Under the pieces are notes generated by a model. The model was not told the DNA's origin and did no database searches. It was given only the letters and a program-made list of their open reading frames with translations. From contig MPND01000016.1 in the NCBI GenBank assembly GCA_002238855.1, positions 1 to 64,000 of the forward strand: a stretch of DNA of 64,000 nt, read 5' to 3'. The position numbers and the translations under genes are program-made. Source of the DNA: SAR202 cluster bacterium bin90. GTDB lineage: Bacteria > Chloroflexota > Dehalococcoidia > Lucifugimonadales > JADFKI01. Below are positions 8,977 to 17,232 of this stretch, in pieces. Numbering within the stretch: position 1 is the first letter of the stretch; each line of letters starts with the position of its first letter.

Positions 8977-10400
8977 CTCGCATCCAGCCTTGTGATGAGC
9001 TGCGTGAGCGCATCCTCATTGCCTACATTGCCTGGGAAGATGATGCAAGGCATGCCGGGATGAAGGGTCTCATCCCCGAGAATCCATGCTGGCACGCCCG
9101 GCGCAGCCTGTCCCGGCGACCAAGCCCGCTGCACATTGAGCGCCTTCGTTGCGACCGAATAGGATGTCGCACCGCCCTTTACGATGATGCAGCCCGGTCG
9201 AACGCGAATGCCCGCGACTATCTCCGACATCGCCTGCGAGACCTGATGACCAATGGCGAGGCTGTGATCGGCGCTCCGCCCCTCTACGAGATCGCGGCTA
9301 GTGTACAGGACGGCGTTGCGCCCTGACTTAAGGGCATTTCCGGCAGCGCAGGCGGCGTGTTCAATCTCCGTCAGGCGCGTGGCTTCAGCGAGTAGCCGTT
9401 CTACATTTGCCTCCACGCCCACGGCATCGGAGTTGGCAAGCAGGTGCTCAAGTTGCCGTGTTGTGCGAGGTACATGCGACCCGACTACTACGAGTGCGCC
9501 GCCATTGCCGTCTATACCCAGTTCGGTGGGTGTGAGTAAAGGACGGTCCGATTGCCCCAGCAGCGCCTTGATGAAGGACGCAGCGGCGCGAAACAGGAAC
9601 TTACGCCCGGTCGCCTCCACATTCAGTAGTCCCTGCACAAAAACTTCCATGTCGCGGTTGATCGCGCCGTTCACCACACAAACCCCGCCGCTCGGAAGAG
9701 CGGACAGAACCGCGGCGACTCGCTCAGGACCGCCGAGCCGCAAGTCGTCAATGGACACGCTTGCCACTGAATCGGCAGACACTTGTCCTTCGGTCTTCTC
9801 TTGCACCCATCCCCGCACATCGGAGGATGCGAATGCGAAGGCTGGGTCGCGCGCGAATTCGGTGTCACCAACAGCTGTGAGCCATTCGCCATCTGAGACA
9901 TACTGTGTATTGCTGATGGTGTACCGACCACCCTCCAGGAACAGGGGCGCGATTATCCAGCCATCCGGCTTGCTGTCGAGCTTACTGGAAAGGGCGGACT
10001 CGATGGCTTGCATCTCGGCGGGGAAGTGGCCGCGCAGAGTGGAGTCGAGGCGGCTGACTACGGAGAAGTCAATGCCTGCCTGTCGCGCCGCCTCACACAG
10101 GTTGCGCGTGATGAATGAGTTGACTGCCCGCGCCTGCGTTTCAGGCATGGTGCGGGCGTTGGTGACGACGAAGAAGGCGCGACTGTCTGCTTCGAGCTCC
10201 GCGCGTAAGGACTCGATCGACCAGTCCATCAAAACGGCGATGTCGTGTACGCTCTGCGTTCCCATCACATCGTCGTCGAGAATGACGATCTTCCTGCCGG
10301 ACGCATTCAGCGCGGCGTCAATGTGCGGCAGGGGATCTTCGCCCCACTGCGGCGGCAGGCTGTCGAGGGCTTTGCTGAGGCTTACGCTTGTCTGCTGCAT
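8973..10400 (-). CDS. Four-carbon acid sugar kinase family protein (DUF1537/OtnK-like)
   Basis: The product is 475 residues. It shows the two-domain layout of four-carbon acid sugar kinases. The N-terminal domain has 'KIVILDDDVMGTQSVHDIAVL' and 'VVSRLDSTLRGHFPAE', the substrate-binding signature. The C-terminal nucleotide-binding domain has 'GGALVVVGSHVPRTTRQLEHL', 'IIVKGGATSYSVATKAL' and 'FPGNVGN'. Family members phosphorylate threonate, erythronate or similar acids. The ATG at 10400 lies 17 bp after the amidohydrolase gene and matches the family N-terminus; the frame is open further upstream but that part is shadow of the amidohydrolase. No class II aldolase or dehydrogenase of the usual OtnC/OtnD route is nearby, so the substrate is open. 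Confidence 0.88.
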   Translation of the reverse strand: MQQTSVSLSKALDSLPPQWGEDPLPHIDAALNASGRKIVILDDDVMGTQSVHDIAVLMDWSIESLRAELEADSRAFFVVTNARTMPETQARAVNSFITRNLCEAARQAGIDFSVVSRLDSTLRGHFPAEMQAIESALSSKLDSKPDGWIIAPLFLEGGRYTISNTQYVSDGEWLTAVGDTEFARDPAFAFASSDVRGWVQEKTEGQVSADSVASVSIDDLRLGGPERVAAVLSALPSGGVCVVNGAINRDMEVFVQGLLNVEATGRKFLFRAAASFIKALLGQSDRPLLTPTELGIDGNGGALVVVGSHVPRTTRQLEHLLANSDAVGVEANVERLLAEATRLTEIEHAACAAGNALKSGRNAVLYTSRDLVEGRSADHSLAIGHQVSQAMSEIVAGIRVRPGCIIVKGGATSYSVATKALNVQRAWSPGQAAPGVPAWILGDETLHPGMPCIIFPGNVGNEDALTQLITRLDAR

Positions 10401-10417
10401 TGTGATGCGCTTCCGTG

Positions 10418-11980
10418 CTACCGGCCTGCTGAGCGACCCGGCAGCGCGCCGGTGTGCTCGCCGCCGTCGATGACCACCGTACCGTTGACGATGACATACT
10501 CGATGCCGATGGGGAACTGCTTGGGTTCCGTACGCGTGGCGGGCGTCTGCACATTTCCCGGATGGAATACGGTTATGTCGGCTTTCATGCCGTCCCGCAG
10601 GATGCCACGGTCGGTCAATCCGATGCGCTGCGCCGGGAAGGATGTCATCTTGCGAATCGCTTCCGGCAGGGACATCTGGTTCTCTTCGCGCACATACTCG
10701 GCGAGAATGACTGGGAAGCAGCCGTAAGTTCGTGGACTGGGGAAGTCTCCAAGCAACACGGCGTCGCTGCCGACCATGGACAGCGGGTGACTGACGAATG
10801 CGGGCAGAGTGTTGCCATTCGCGCCGTCCGACACATAGCAGGTCTGCAGATCTTCTTCGAGCAGCAGGTCGCAAATCGCATCGACCGGATGCTGGTTGCG
10901 CATTGCCGCAATTGCCTCCACAGACATGCCCTCATAGACATGGTTGTGCGGCTGCTTGAAGTAAGTGAGCCACACATTGTCCCACGAGGGACCGCGAGGC
11001 TCCATCTCGCGGCGCAGGCGCACACGGGCATCCTCGGATGCCAGCGCCTCTTTCAGTGGGCCAACGCCGCCGTCATGCGTCCAGTCCGGCACCATAATCA
11101 GCAGGCGCGTGCTGCCGAAGACATAGGGGTAGCTATCGAATGTTACATCCTGCCCGCCGTCCGCGGCGTCTTCGACGAGGCTAATCAGGCCCTGCCCGCC
11201 GCCCGTGCTCGGCGCGCGCTGGTAAAAGTGCGTGATGTGTACCGGGATGCTGCCGCGCACGCCAATCTCCAGTGCCTCGCGGAACGGGTCCAGGTAGCGA
11301 TCGCCAAGCCGGTAGCGCACATGGGTGTGATAGAAGCCGCCCATGTCGGAGACAAGCTCGCTCAGTTCGACAAGCTCATCAGTGGAGGCATAGCCGCCGG
11401 GGGGATAGTCCAGTCCGGTGGACAAGCCGACCGCGCCTTCCTCCATCGCCTCGCGGATGATTGCCTTCATGTCCGCCATTTCAGCCTCGGTCGCGGGCCT
11501 GTCGTCCCAGCCGACAGTGGCGATGCGCGGCGGGGAGTTGCCGAGGATGTAGGCGATGTTCACCGCCGTCTTGCGGTCGAACATATCGAGGTATTGTTCC
11601 ACGGTTGACCACCTGCCGGGCAGCGGCGGGTTGCCGTCAAGCCCTGAGTTGAGCGCGACAAAGTCCAGAAAATCGTCATGGTCGTGGAATGGCGCATACG
11701 AGTTGCCGTCAACGCCAATCAGCTCGGTCGTGATGCCCTGCCGTACTTTCGGATGATGCTCAGGTTCGGACAGGATGACGAGTCCGGCGTGGGAGTGCAT
11801 GTCGATGAAGCCGGGCGATATGACATGATCTGCGGCGTCTATGGTGCGCGTTGCTTCGATGCCGCTCAGATCGCCGCGGAATATACGCACCGTATCGCCC
11901 TCGACACCCACCGCGCCGTAGAAGCCCGGGTTGCCGGTGCCGTCTATGATCAGTCCATTAGTGATTAGCAGGTCCAGCAT
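10418..11980 (-). CDS. N-acyl-D-amino-acid deacylase family amidohydrolase
   Basis: From the ATG at 11980 it is 520 residues. The amidohydrolase metal site is visible as 'SPGFIDMHSHA', with further conserved stretches 'GAVGLSTGLDYPPGGYASTDEL', 'HITHF' and 'YVSDGANG', and the C-terminal beta-sandwich return 'GMKADITVFHPG'. This is the D-aminoacylase/D-glutamate-deacylase branch, which cleaves N-acyl groups or carbamoyl-like amides using one or two zinc ions in the cytoplasm. The start has GAGGT about 7 nt upstream; a longer in-frame start at 12037 lacks support. It heads a minus-strand set with the sugar kinase (17-bp gap) and the THUMP methyltransferase. The substrate is unknown. Confidence 0.87.
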   Translation of the reverse strand: MLDLLITNGLIIDGTGNPGFYGAVGVEGDTVRIFRGDLSGIEATRTIDAADHVISPGFIDMHSHAGLVILSEPEHHPKVRQGITTELIGVDGNSYAPFHDHDDFLDFVALNSGLDGNPPLPGRWSTVEQYLDMFDRKTAVNIAYILGNSPPRIATVGWDDRPATEAEMADMKAIIREAMEEGAVGLSTGLDYPPGGYASTDELVELSELVSDMGGFYHTHVRYRLGDRYLDPFREALEIGVRGSIPVHITHFYQRAPSTGGGQGLISLVEDAADGGQDVTFDSYPYVFGSTRLLIMVPDWTHDGGVGPLKEALASEDARVRLRREMEPRGPSWDNVWLTYFKQPHNHVYEGMSVEAIAAMRNQHPVDAICDLLLEEDLQTCYVSDGANGNTLPAFVSHPLSMVGSDAVLLGDFPSPRTYGCFPVILAEYVREENQMSLPEAIRKMTSFPAQRIGLTDRGILRDGMKADITVFHPGNVQTPATRTEPKQFPIGIEYVIVNGTVVIDGGEHTGALPGRSAGR

Positions 11981-12368
11981 CGCAATACCTCGCTGCGGGC
12001 CGATGGCAAGAAGATCATTCAGCTCGCTTTTCGGCAACTTTCATTTGGTAGGACAGGATTGTACACCGTATGCAATGTTGCGCCAATAATAGGCGTCTTT
12101 AGATCGCTCGCTTTAGCAATAGCCGGATGCGGTATCATCTGCCAGCGCTTTCTTGTATCAAGAAAAGTTTATAACTAAGCGGTTTCACTGATATAATCAT
12201 CCACAGTGCCGTTCAGGGACGGGCAGTGCGGATTGCGCTTCGTCCCGGTGCTTGCACAGGTGAATTCCCATAGTTACGACATCAATGCATGCTAACCCTT
12301 CAAAGGGGCAGCGCGTTTCATTTATCGTAAGCCAAGTGGCTTATAGCAACTCGCGAGGAAGCTAAGGA
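11981..12368 (+). promoter_or_regulatory. Divergent intergenic region with prfB promoter
   Basis: The 388 bp between the divergent amidohydrolase and prfB genes contain a perfect TATAAT (12192-12197) preceded by TGA, an extended -10. A weak -35, TTTATA (12168-12173), lies 18 bp upstream. This gives prfB a 5' leader of about 165 nt. I see no gene in the leader. A short CCCTT/AAGGG hairpin occurs near 12295-12307. No clear promoter for the amidohydrolase could be picked. Confidence 0.5.
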
Positions 12369-13482
12369 ATGCAGGATATAAAAAGTCAGATTGCGGATAT
12401 GAGAAGCAGAATTGCAGAACTTCTGGTGCGTCTTTGACCTCCCCAATGATGAACTGGAGATAGTCGCGCTGGAAGAAGAGGCGACTGCTCTCGGATTCTG
12501 GGATGTGCCGGGAACGGCGCAGCGAAAGATGCAGAGGCTGTCAGACCTCAAGGGAAAAGTGGAGGACTGGCGCTCCCTGGAGAATCAGGCGGAGTCGCTC
12601 GAAGAACTGCTCCTGCTTTCTATCGAGGAGGGAGACAACTCACTGTTGGACACCTTCGTCCAGGAACTTGCGCAGATGCAAGACAGGCTCGGCGGGCTGG
12701 AATTCCACCTGACTCTGTCGGGACCATACGACGAGCGCAACGCGATTGTGGCGCTGCATGCAGGAGCAGGCGGCGTGGAGTCACAGGACTGGGCGAGCAT
12801 GCTCATGCGGATGTATCTGCGATGGGCGGAGCAGCGCAGTTTCAGCCGCGATGTGCTTGATGTGTCCGTCGGTGATGAGGCTGGCATCAAGAGCGCGGTC
12901 TTCCAGGTGACAGGTCAGTTTGCTTACGGCTACCTTCAGGCGGAGCGGGGAGTGCATCGGTTGGTGCGGCTTTCCCCATTCGACTCCGACCATGCCCGGC
13001 ACACATCCTTCGCGCTGATGGAAGTGCTGCCGGAGGTGGAAGAGGGAGTCGATGTATCGATTAACTCGGATGATTTGAGGATAGATGTTTTTCGCGCGGG
13101 CGGTCATGGCGGCCAGAATGTTCAGAAGAACTCGACTGCTGTGCGGATCACGCACCTGCCCACGGGCATTCGCGTGAGCTGCCAGAACGAGCGATCACAG
13201 CACCAGAACCGCGAGATTGCGATGCGCATTCTCATGGCGAGGCTGGTGGAACGCGAGATGGCCGAGAAGGCCCGCAAGATGTCGAAACTAAAGGGAGACC
13301 ATATATCCCCGGAGTGGGGCAACCAGATCCGCAGCTACGTGCTGCACCCGTACAAGATGGTGAAGGATCACCGCACCGGATACGACACATCGGACGCGGA
13401 TGCTGTGCTTGATGGCGAACTCGATGATTTCATCAAGGCATGGCTGACGACTAAAATCGGAAACGACGAAAGTACATCTTAA
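12369..13482 (+). CDS. prfB: Peptide chain release factor 2, made by programmed +1 frameshift
   Basis: RF2 releases peptides at UGA and UAA codons. The gene starts at ATG 12369 in one frame, reads 22 codons to CTT (12432-12434), meets TGA (12435-12437), and continues in the +1 frame from GAC at 12436, giving about 370 residues. The second frame carries the stop-recognition tripeptide in 'RLSPFDSDHARH' (SPF, RF2-type) and the peptidyl-transferase GGQ in 'RAGGHGGQNVQKNS'. The N-terminal helical domain matches RF2 across the junction. The CTT-TGA-C slip site is the classical one. It senses RF2 level: scarce RF2 lets the ribosome pause at UGA and slip. AAGGA about 1-2 nt from the ATG is close, so initiation may be weak. 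Confidence 0.95.
12425..12438 (+). promoter_or_regulatory. prfB +1 frameshift signal
   Basis: GGTG (12425-12428), a 3-nt spacer CGT, then CTT TGA C. GGUG can pair with the CACC part of the 16S rRNA 3' end at the same 3-nt distance that the AGGGGG element has in Escherichia coli. The pairing is shorter than the E. coli one. Confidence 0.85.
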
Positions 13483-13558
13483 TACTTGAGTGGGGCAACA
13501 AGCCCAACCATATAGCCCCCAATCATGAAATGAGAAAATCTACGCCCAGAGGTGTGAG

Positions 13559-15352
13559 ATGAGAAAACTGTTACTGATCCCAATACTGCTGATAGTCATG
13601 TCTGTTATAGCTGTCGGCGCGCTGGCTTGCGGCGCGAGTCAGCCCGAAGTCGAGGAGCCTGAAGCTGCTGCTGCGGCGCAAACTGAAGAGGTCGAGGCGA
13701 CACCAACTGCGGAAGCGCCTGCAGCCGCTGCCACGAGCACGACGACTGAGAGCGCCGCGCCCACGAGCATCCCCGTTCAGACCTCTCCGCCAACGGCCGT
13801 GCCTCAGGTAGCCAAGGCGGAAACGGCTATGGAACGGGACAAGCCTGAGGGCGGAGTGATGCGGAGGCTGTTCAGCGACCCTCCTACGCTTGATCCGCAC
13901 AAGACATCTGACACCACATCGGCGTTCATCATCGGAGAGGTGTTCAGCGGTCTAGTTACACTGAACACTGATCTGCAGATTGTGCCGGACATCGCGGACA
14001 GGTGGGAGATCAGCCAGGACGGTTTGGTCTATACCTTCCATCTGCTGCCTGACGCCAAGTTTGCGGACGGCAAGCCCGTCACGGCGCAGGACTTCGTGTA
14101 CTCGCTCAACCGCGCCGCCGACCCCGAGCTGGCGTCGCCCGTTGCGCGAACTTACCTCAGCGACATTGTTGGCGTGACTGAGGTGCTGGACGGCGAGGCG
14201 ACCGAAATAAGTGGCCTCAAAGCCATAGACGAGCGCACGCTCGAAATCACGATTGACGCGCCCAAGGCGTACTTCCTTGCCAAGTTGACATATCCGACCG
14301 CGTTTGTGGTGGATAAGGACAATGTCGAGTCCGGCGGCGATAACTGGACCGATACTCCCAACTCGACCGGCCCGTTCATGCTGAAAGAGTACAAAATTGG
14401 CGAGCATATCATCCTGGAACGCAACGACAACTTCTACCGCGAACCCGCCTACATTGACCGAGCCGTGTTCAACCTCGCGGGCGGACAGGCGATGGCGCTG
14501 TACGAAAACGATGAGATAGACATTACGGGCGTCAGCATATTCGATCTTGAGCGCCTGAAGGACCCGACGGAGCCGCTGTCCAGCGAGCTGAAGATCGCCC
14601 CGCCGGGATTCAGCGTTTCCTACATCGGGTTCAATGTCAACGAGCCTCCATTCGACGATGTGCATTTCAGGCGCGCGCTGAACCTCGCTATCGACAAGGA
14701 ACTCATCGCAAATGAGGTGCTTGCAGGCCTGACGGTTCCGGCATACGGCATCCTGCCTCCGGGCTTTCCCGGATATACCGACGGGCTAGAGGGACTGAAG
14801 TATGACGAAGAGGCGGCGAAGGCCGAGCTGGAGATGTCCAAGTACGCCGATCCCGCCGACCGACCGCGCATTATCCTGTCGGTAACGGGCACGGGTGGTG
14901 ATATCGGTATTGACATGCAGGTAATCCTGGAGATGTGGAAGAATACGCTCGGCGTCGAGGTCGAGATACAGCAGGTCGAGTGGGCGACATACTTGCAGGA
15001 CCTGAACCGCCGCAAGTTCCAGATATACGCGCTCGGCTGGCAGGCTGACTACCCGGACCCGCAGGACTTCCTCGACATCCTGTTCCACACGGAGAGCGAG
15101 ACCAACCACGGCGCATACTCTAACCCCGAAGTTGACGCAATGCTCGAGGAGGCTCGCGTAGAGCGTGATGCCGGCAGACGAGTGGAGCTGTACAACAAGG
15201 TCGAGCAGATGATCATAGACGATGCCGCTTGGGTACCGCTGTGGTACGATAGCGAGCGCAATCTCCTGCTCAAGCCGCACATCAAGGACTACAGGCTTGT
15301 GCCTATGACCATCCCCAAGCTGCGGTATGTCTATTTCGACTACGACAGCTAA
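13559..15352 (+). CDS. Peptide/nickel-type ABC transporter substrate-binding lipoprotein
   Basis: This 597-residue family-5 solute-binding protein (DppA/OppA type) has a signal peptide with lipobox ending at Cys24 ('VGALACGAS'). An Ala/Thr/Pro/Glu-rich linker runs to about 95. The binding domain has 'RLFSDPPTLDPHKTSD', 'LVTLNTDLQIVPDIADRWE' and, near the end, 'GWQADYPDPQDFLDILF'. It captures oligopeptides or similar solutes outside the membrane for the permeases at 16259 and 17233. No ATPase genes (DppD/F type) are in the window. A strong hairpin follows the stop, which often keeps the binding-protein mRNA more abundant than the downstream permease mRNA. Confidence 0.92.
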   Translation: MRKLLLIPILLIVMSVIAVGALACGASQPEVEEPEAAAAAQTEEVEATPTAEAPAAAATSTTTESAAPTSIPVQTSPPTAVPQVAKAETAMERDKPEGGVMRRLFSDPPTLDPHKTSDTTSAFIIGEVFSGLVTLNTDLQIVPDIADRWEISQDGLVYTFHLLPDAKFADGKPVTAQDFVYSLNRAADPELASPVARTYLSDIVGVTEVLDGEATEISGLKAIDERTLEITIDAPKAYFLAKLTYPTAFVVDKDNVESGGDNWTDTPNSTGPFMLKEYKIGEHIILERNDNFYREPAYIDRAVFNLAGGQAMALYENDEIDITGVSIFDLERLKDPTEPLSSELKIAPPGFSVSYIGFNVNEPPFDDVHFRRALNLAIDKELIANEVLAGLTVPAYGILPPGFPGYTDGLEGLKYDEEAAKAELEMSKYADPADRPRIILSVTGTGGDIGIDMQVILEMWKNTLGVEVEIQQVEWATYLQDLNRRKFQIYALGWQADYPDPQDFLDILFHTESETNHGAYSNPEVDAMLEEARVERDAGRRVELYNKVEQMIIDDAAWVPLWYDSERNLLLKPHIKDYRLVPMTIPKLRYVYFDYDS

Positions 15353-15384
15353 GGACTTACATCAGTACATAGATTAAACAGGAT

Positions 15385-15405
15385 GGGGGATGTTCATCAT
15401 CCCCC
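15385..15405 (+). other. Intercistronic hairpin after the binding-protein gene
   Basis: GGGGGATG (15385-15392) pairs perfectly with CATCCCCC (15398-15405) around a 5-nt loop. No T-run follows, so it is more likely an RNA-stability element or partial attenuator than an intrinsic terminator. Confidence 0.5.
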
Positions 15406-15445
15406 GCCTGATGAATAAGAGCTTTAGCTTGCGGAGGACTTTGGA

Positions 15446-16123
15446 ATGCGACTCATCATAGCGGGATGCGAGTACACGGGGACGAGCACACTGGCGTTCG
15501 CCATTGACGACTGGATGGAGGAGAACATCGGGAATCGGTTCCCGCTGATCCATGACCACTGGAAGCTGCCGCACACGTCCGGGCATCCGCAGCCTGACAT
15601 GACCGAGGAAGAGCGACAGCAGGTACTCGCTCTGAGTCCCGTGCTCAAGGAAATGACGCAGCGCCACAGCCTCTACTACCATGTTCAGGCGAATTCGTGG
15701 ACCGCGCCGGACTGGATGTCTATCGGACTGCACATAGACGACTCAGTGTACAGCCCCAAGTATTTCGGCTATGGTGCCGACCACCAGGAACACGACCGCA
15801 AGACGGTTTCGCGGCAGGTGGAAGACGCGATCATGCGATTTGCGCCCGACATAGTGCTGGTGCATGTGAAGGCGTCGGCTGAGGTCATCGCGCAGCGAAT
15901 GGAAGCGGAGCCTCGCGAGCACAGCCCGCTCACGGTTGAGGACATACCCGATGTGCTGGCGCGATACGAGGAAGCAATCGCCAACTCCACGCTGCGACAC
16001 AAGATTTCGCTGGACACGAGCAACGCCACCGTCGGAGAGACAATCGCGGAGTTCACGCGCAAAATAGAGCCGCACCTGAGCGAAACTGACCGCTCGCGCA
16101 TAATGCTGCATCGCAACTGGTAG
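15446..16123 (+). CDS. P-loop-like (deoxy)nucleoside-kinase-fold protein lacking the Walker lysine
   Basis: This 225-residue cytoplasmic protein starts with 'MRLIIAGCEYTGTSTLAFAI'. The G7-x4-G12-T-S-T pattern sits where GKS/T would be, with Thr13 replacing the Walker A lysine. Later segments ('DIVLVHVKASAEVIAQRM' and the 'LARYEEAI' helix) are typical of thymidylate/deoxynucleoside kinase folds with a LID region. I infer a kinase-fold protein, possibly inactive or using another residue for phosphate binding. It lies between the binding protein and the permeases of a peptide transporter, same direction. It could be an accessory of that system or simply co-transcribed. I do not recognise a named family. 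Confidence 0.6.
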   Translation: MRLIIAGCEYTGTSTLAFAIDDWMEENIGNRFPLIHDHWKLPHTSGHPQPDMTEEERQQVLALSPVLKEMTQRHSLYYHVQANSWTAPDWMSIGLHIDDSVYSPKYFGYGADHQEHDRKTVSRQVEDAIMRFAPDIVLVHVKASAEVIAQRMEAEPREHSPLTVEDIPDVLARYEEAIANSTLRHKISLDTSNATVGETIAEFTRKIEPHLSETDRSRIMLHRNW

Positions 16124-16133
16124 CACAGAACCC

Positions 16134-16191
16134 GCCCATCACTCGGTCGGCGAATGGGCTGGGCCGAGTGGCTGAATTGAATAACAGCCAC
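16134..16191 (+). other. Overlapping intercistronic inverted repeats
   Basis: Three stems compete here: GCCCAT (16134-16139) with ATGGGC (16154-16159); CACTCGG (16140-16146) with CCGAGTG (16164-16170); and GTGGCTG (16168-16174) with CAGCCAC (16185-16191). The last two share bases 16168-16170 and cannot both form fully. No T-run follows. The function is unknown. Confidence 0.35.
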
Positions 16192-16258
16192 TTACGGGCT
16201 ATGCTTGTGCCGACAGACCGGTAACCGATAACTAGCCACTGAAAACTGGAAGCTCATC

Positions 16259-17188
16259 ATGTGGGTGTACATTGCGCGGCGACTACTTTGGCTCCCCGTG
16301 CTGCTGATTGCAACCAGCCTCTTTACCTTCACGCTACTGCGCTTCGGGCCGGGTGATCCCGTAGAGGTCATCCTGGGCAGTCGTTACGACGAAGCCGCTG
16401 CGGAGCAGATACGGAGCCAGCTGGGGCTGGACAAGCCATTCGGCGTGCAGTACGCGGTATATATGTGGGGTGTGGTGCGAGGGGACTTCGGTGAAAGCTA
16501 TCGTTTCCGTGGCCGGGCCGTATCGGAGTTGCTGTTCCCGAAGATGTGGGTATCCTTCCAGGTAAACGCCGCCGCATTGATTGTCAGCCTTGCGATTGGG
16601 CTTCCCTTAGGTTTTTACATCGCGCACAAACAAGGCACCTGGCAAGACCCGACGGTAGTCACTATCGCGCTGATCCTGATGTCCATCCCAATCATGATCA
16701 GCATTCCGTTCACGCTGTGGGGTCTCTGTCTGAAACTCCAACTTGTGCCATGCTCCGGGTGGGGCGGGTTCTTCGATCTACGAATCATCACGCCTGCGAT
16801 TACTCTGGGCATTCCCGGTGTGGCGGGTCTGGCGCGTTACATGCGGGCGAGCACGCTCGATGTTCTAGGGCAGGACTTCATCCGCACTGCGAATGCGAAA
16901 GGTCTGACGGCAGTTTCGGTCGATATTCGGCATGTGCTGAAGAACGCCATGATACCCATTGTTACGCTGTTGTCCTTCACGCTTGCCGGCATGTTTGTTA
17001 CCAGCTTTATCGTGGAGCGAATACTCGGAATCCCAGGCGTCGGGCACTTCACGATTGACTCGCTTTTCGATCGCGACTACCCCATCATAATGGCTGTGGG
17101 AATACTCGGATCAGCGGCATTTGTAATTGCCAACCTGCTGGCAGACATAACATATGCCTTCATAGACCCGCGAATAAGATACCAGTAG
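16259..17188 (+). CDS. Peptide-type ABC transporter permease, DppB-like
   Basis: This 309-residue inner-membrane protein has about six helices. It begins 'MWVYIARRLLWLPVLLIATS', the classic DppB/OppB start, followed by 'RFGPGDPVEVILG' and 'LGLDKPFGVQYAVYMWGVVRGD'. The cytoplasmic EAA-type loop is around 'DFIRTANAKGLTAVSVDIRH'. It forms the membrane channel with the DppC-like partner starting 44 bp downstream and takes solute from the lipoprotein at 13559. The ATPase subunits are not nearby. The ATG start at 16259 matches the family N-terminus. Confidence 0.92.
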   Translation: MWVYIARRLLWLPVLLIATSLFTFTLLRFGPGDPVEVILGSRYDEAAAEQIRSQLGLDKPFGVQYAVYMWGVVRGDFGESYRFRGRAVSELLFPKMWVSFQVNAAALIVSLAIGLPLGFYIAHKQGTWQDPTVVTIALILMSIPIMISIPFTLWGLCLKLQLVPCSGWGGFFDLRIITPAITLGIPGVAGLARYMRASTLDVLGQDFIRTANAKGLTAVSVDIRHVLKNAMIPIVTLLSFTLAGMFVTSFIVERILGIPGVGHFTIDSLFDRDYPIIMAVGILGSAAFVIANLLADITYAFIDPRIRYQ

Positions 17189-17232
17189 AGACGAACCTGC
17201 CGACTGTCACCCAGTAACCGAAAGACTTGAAA

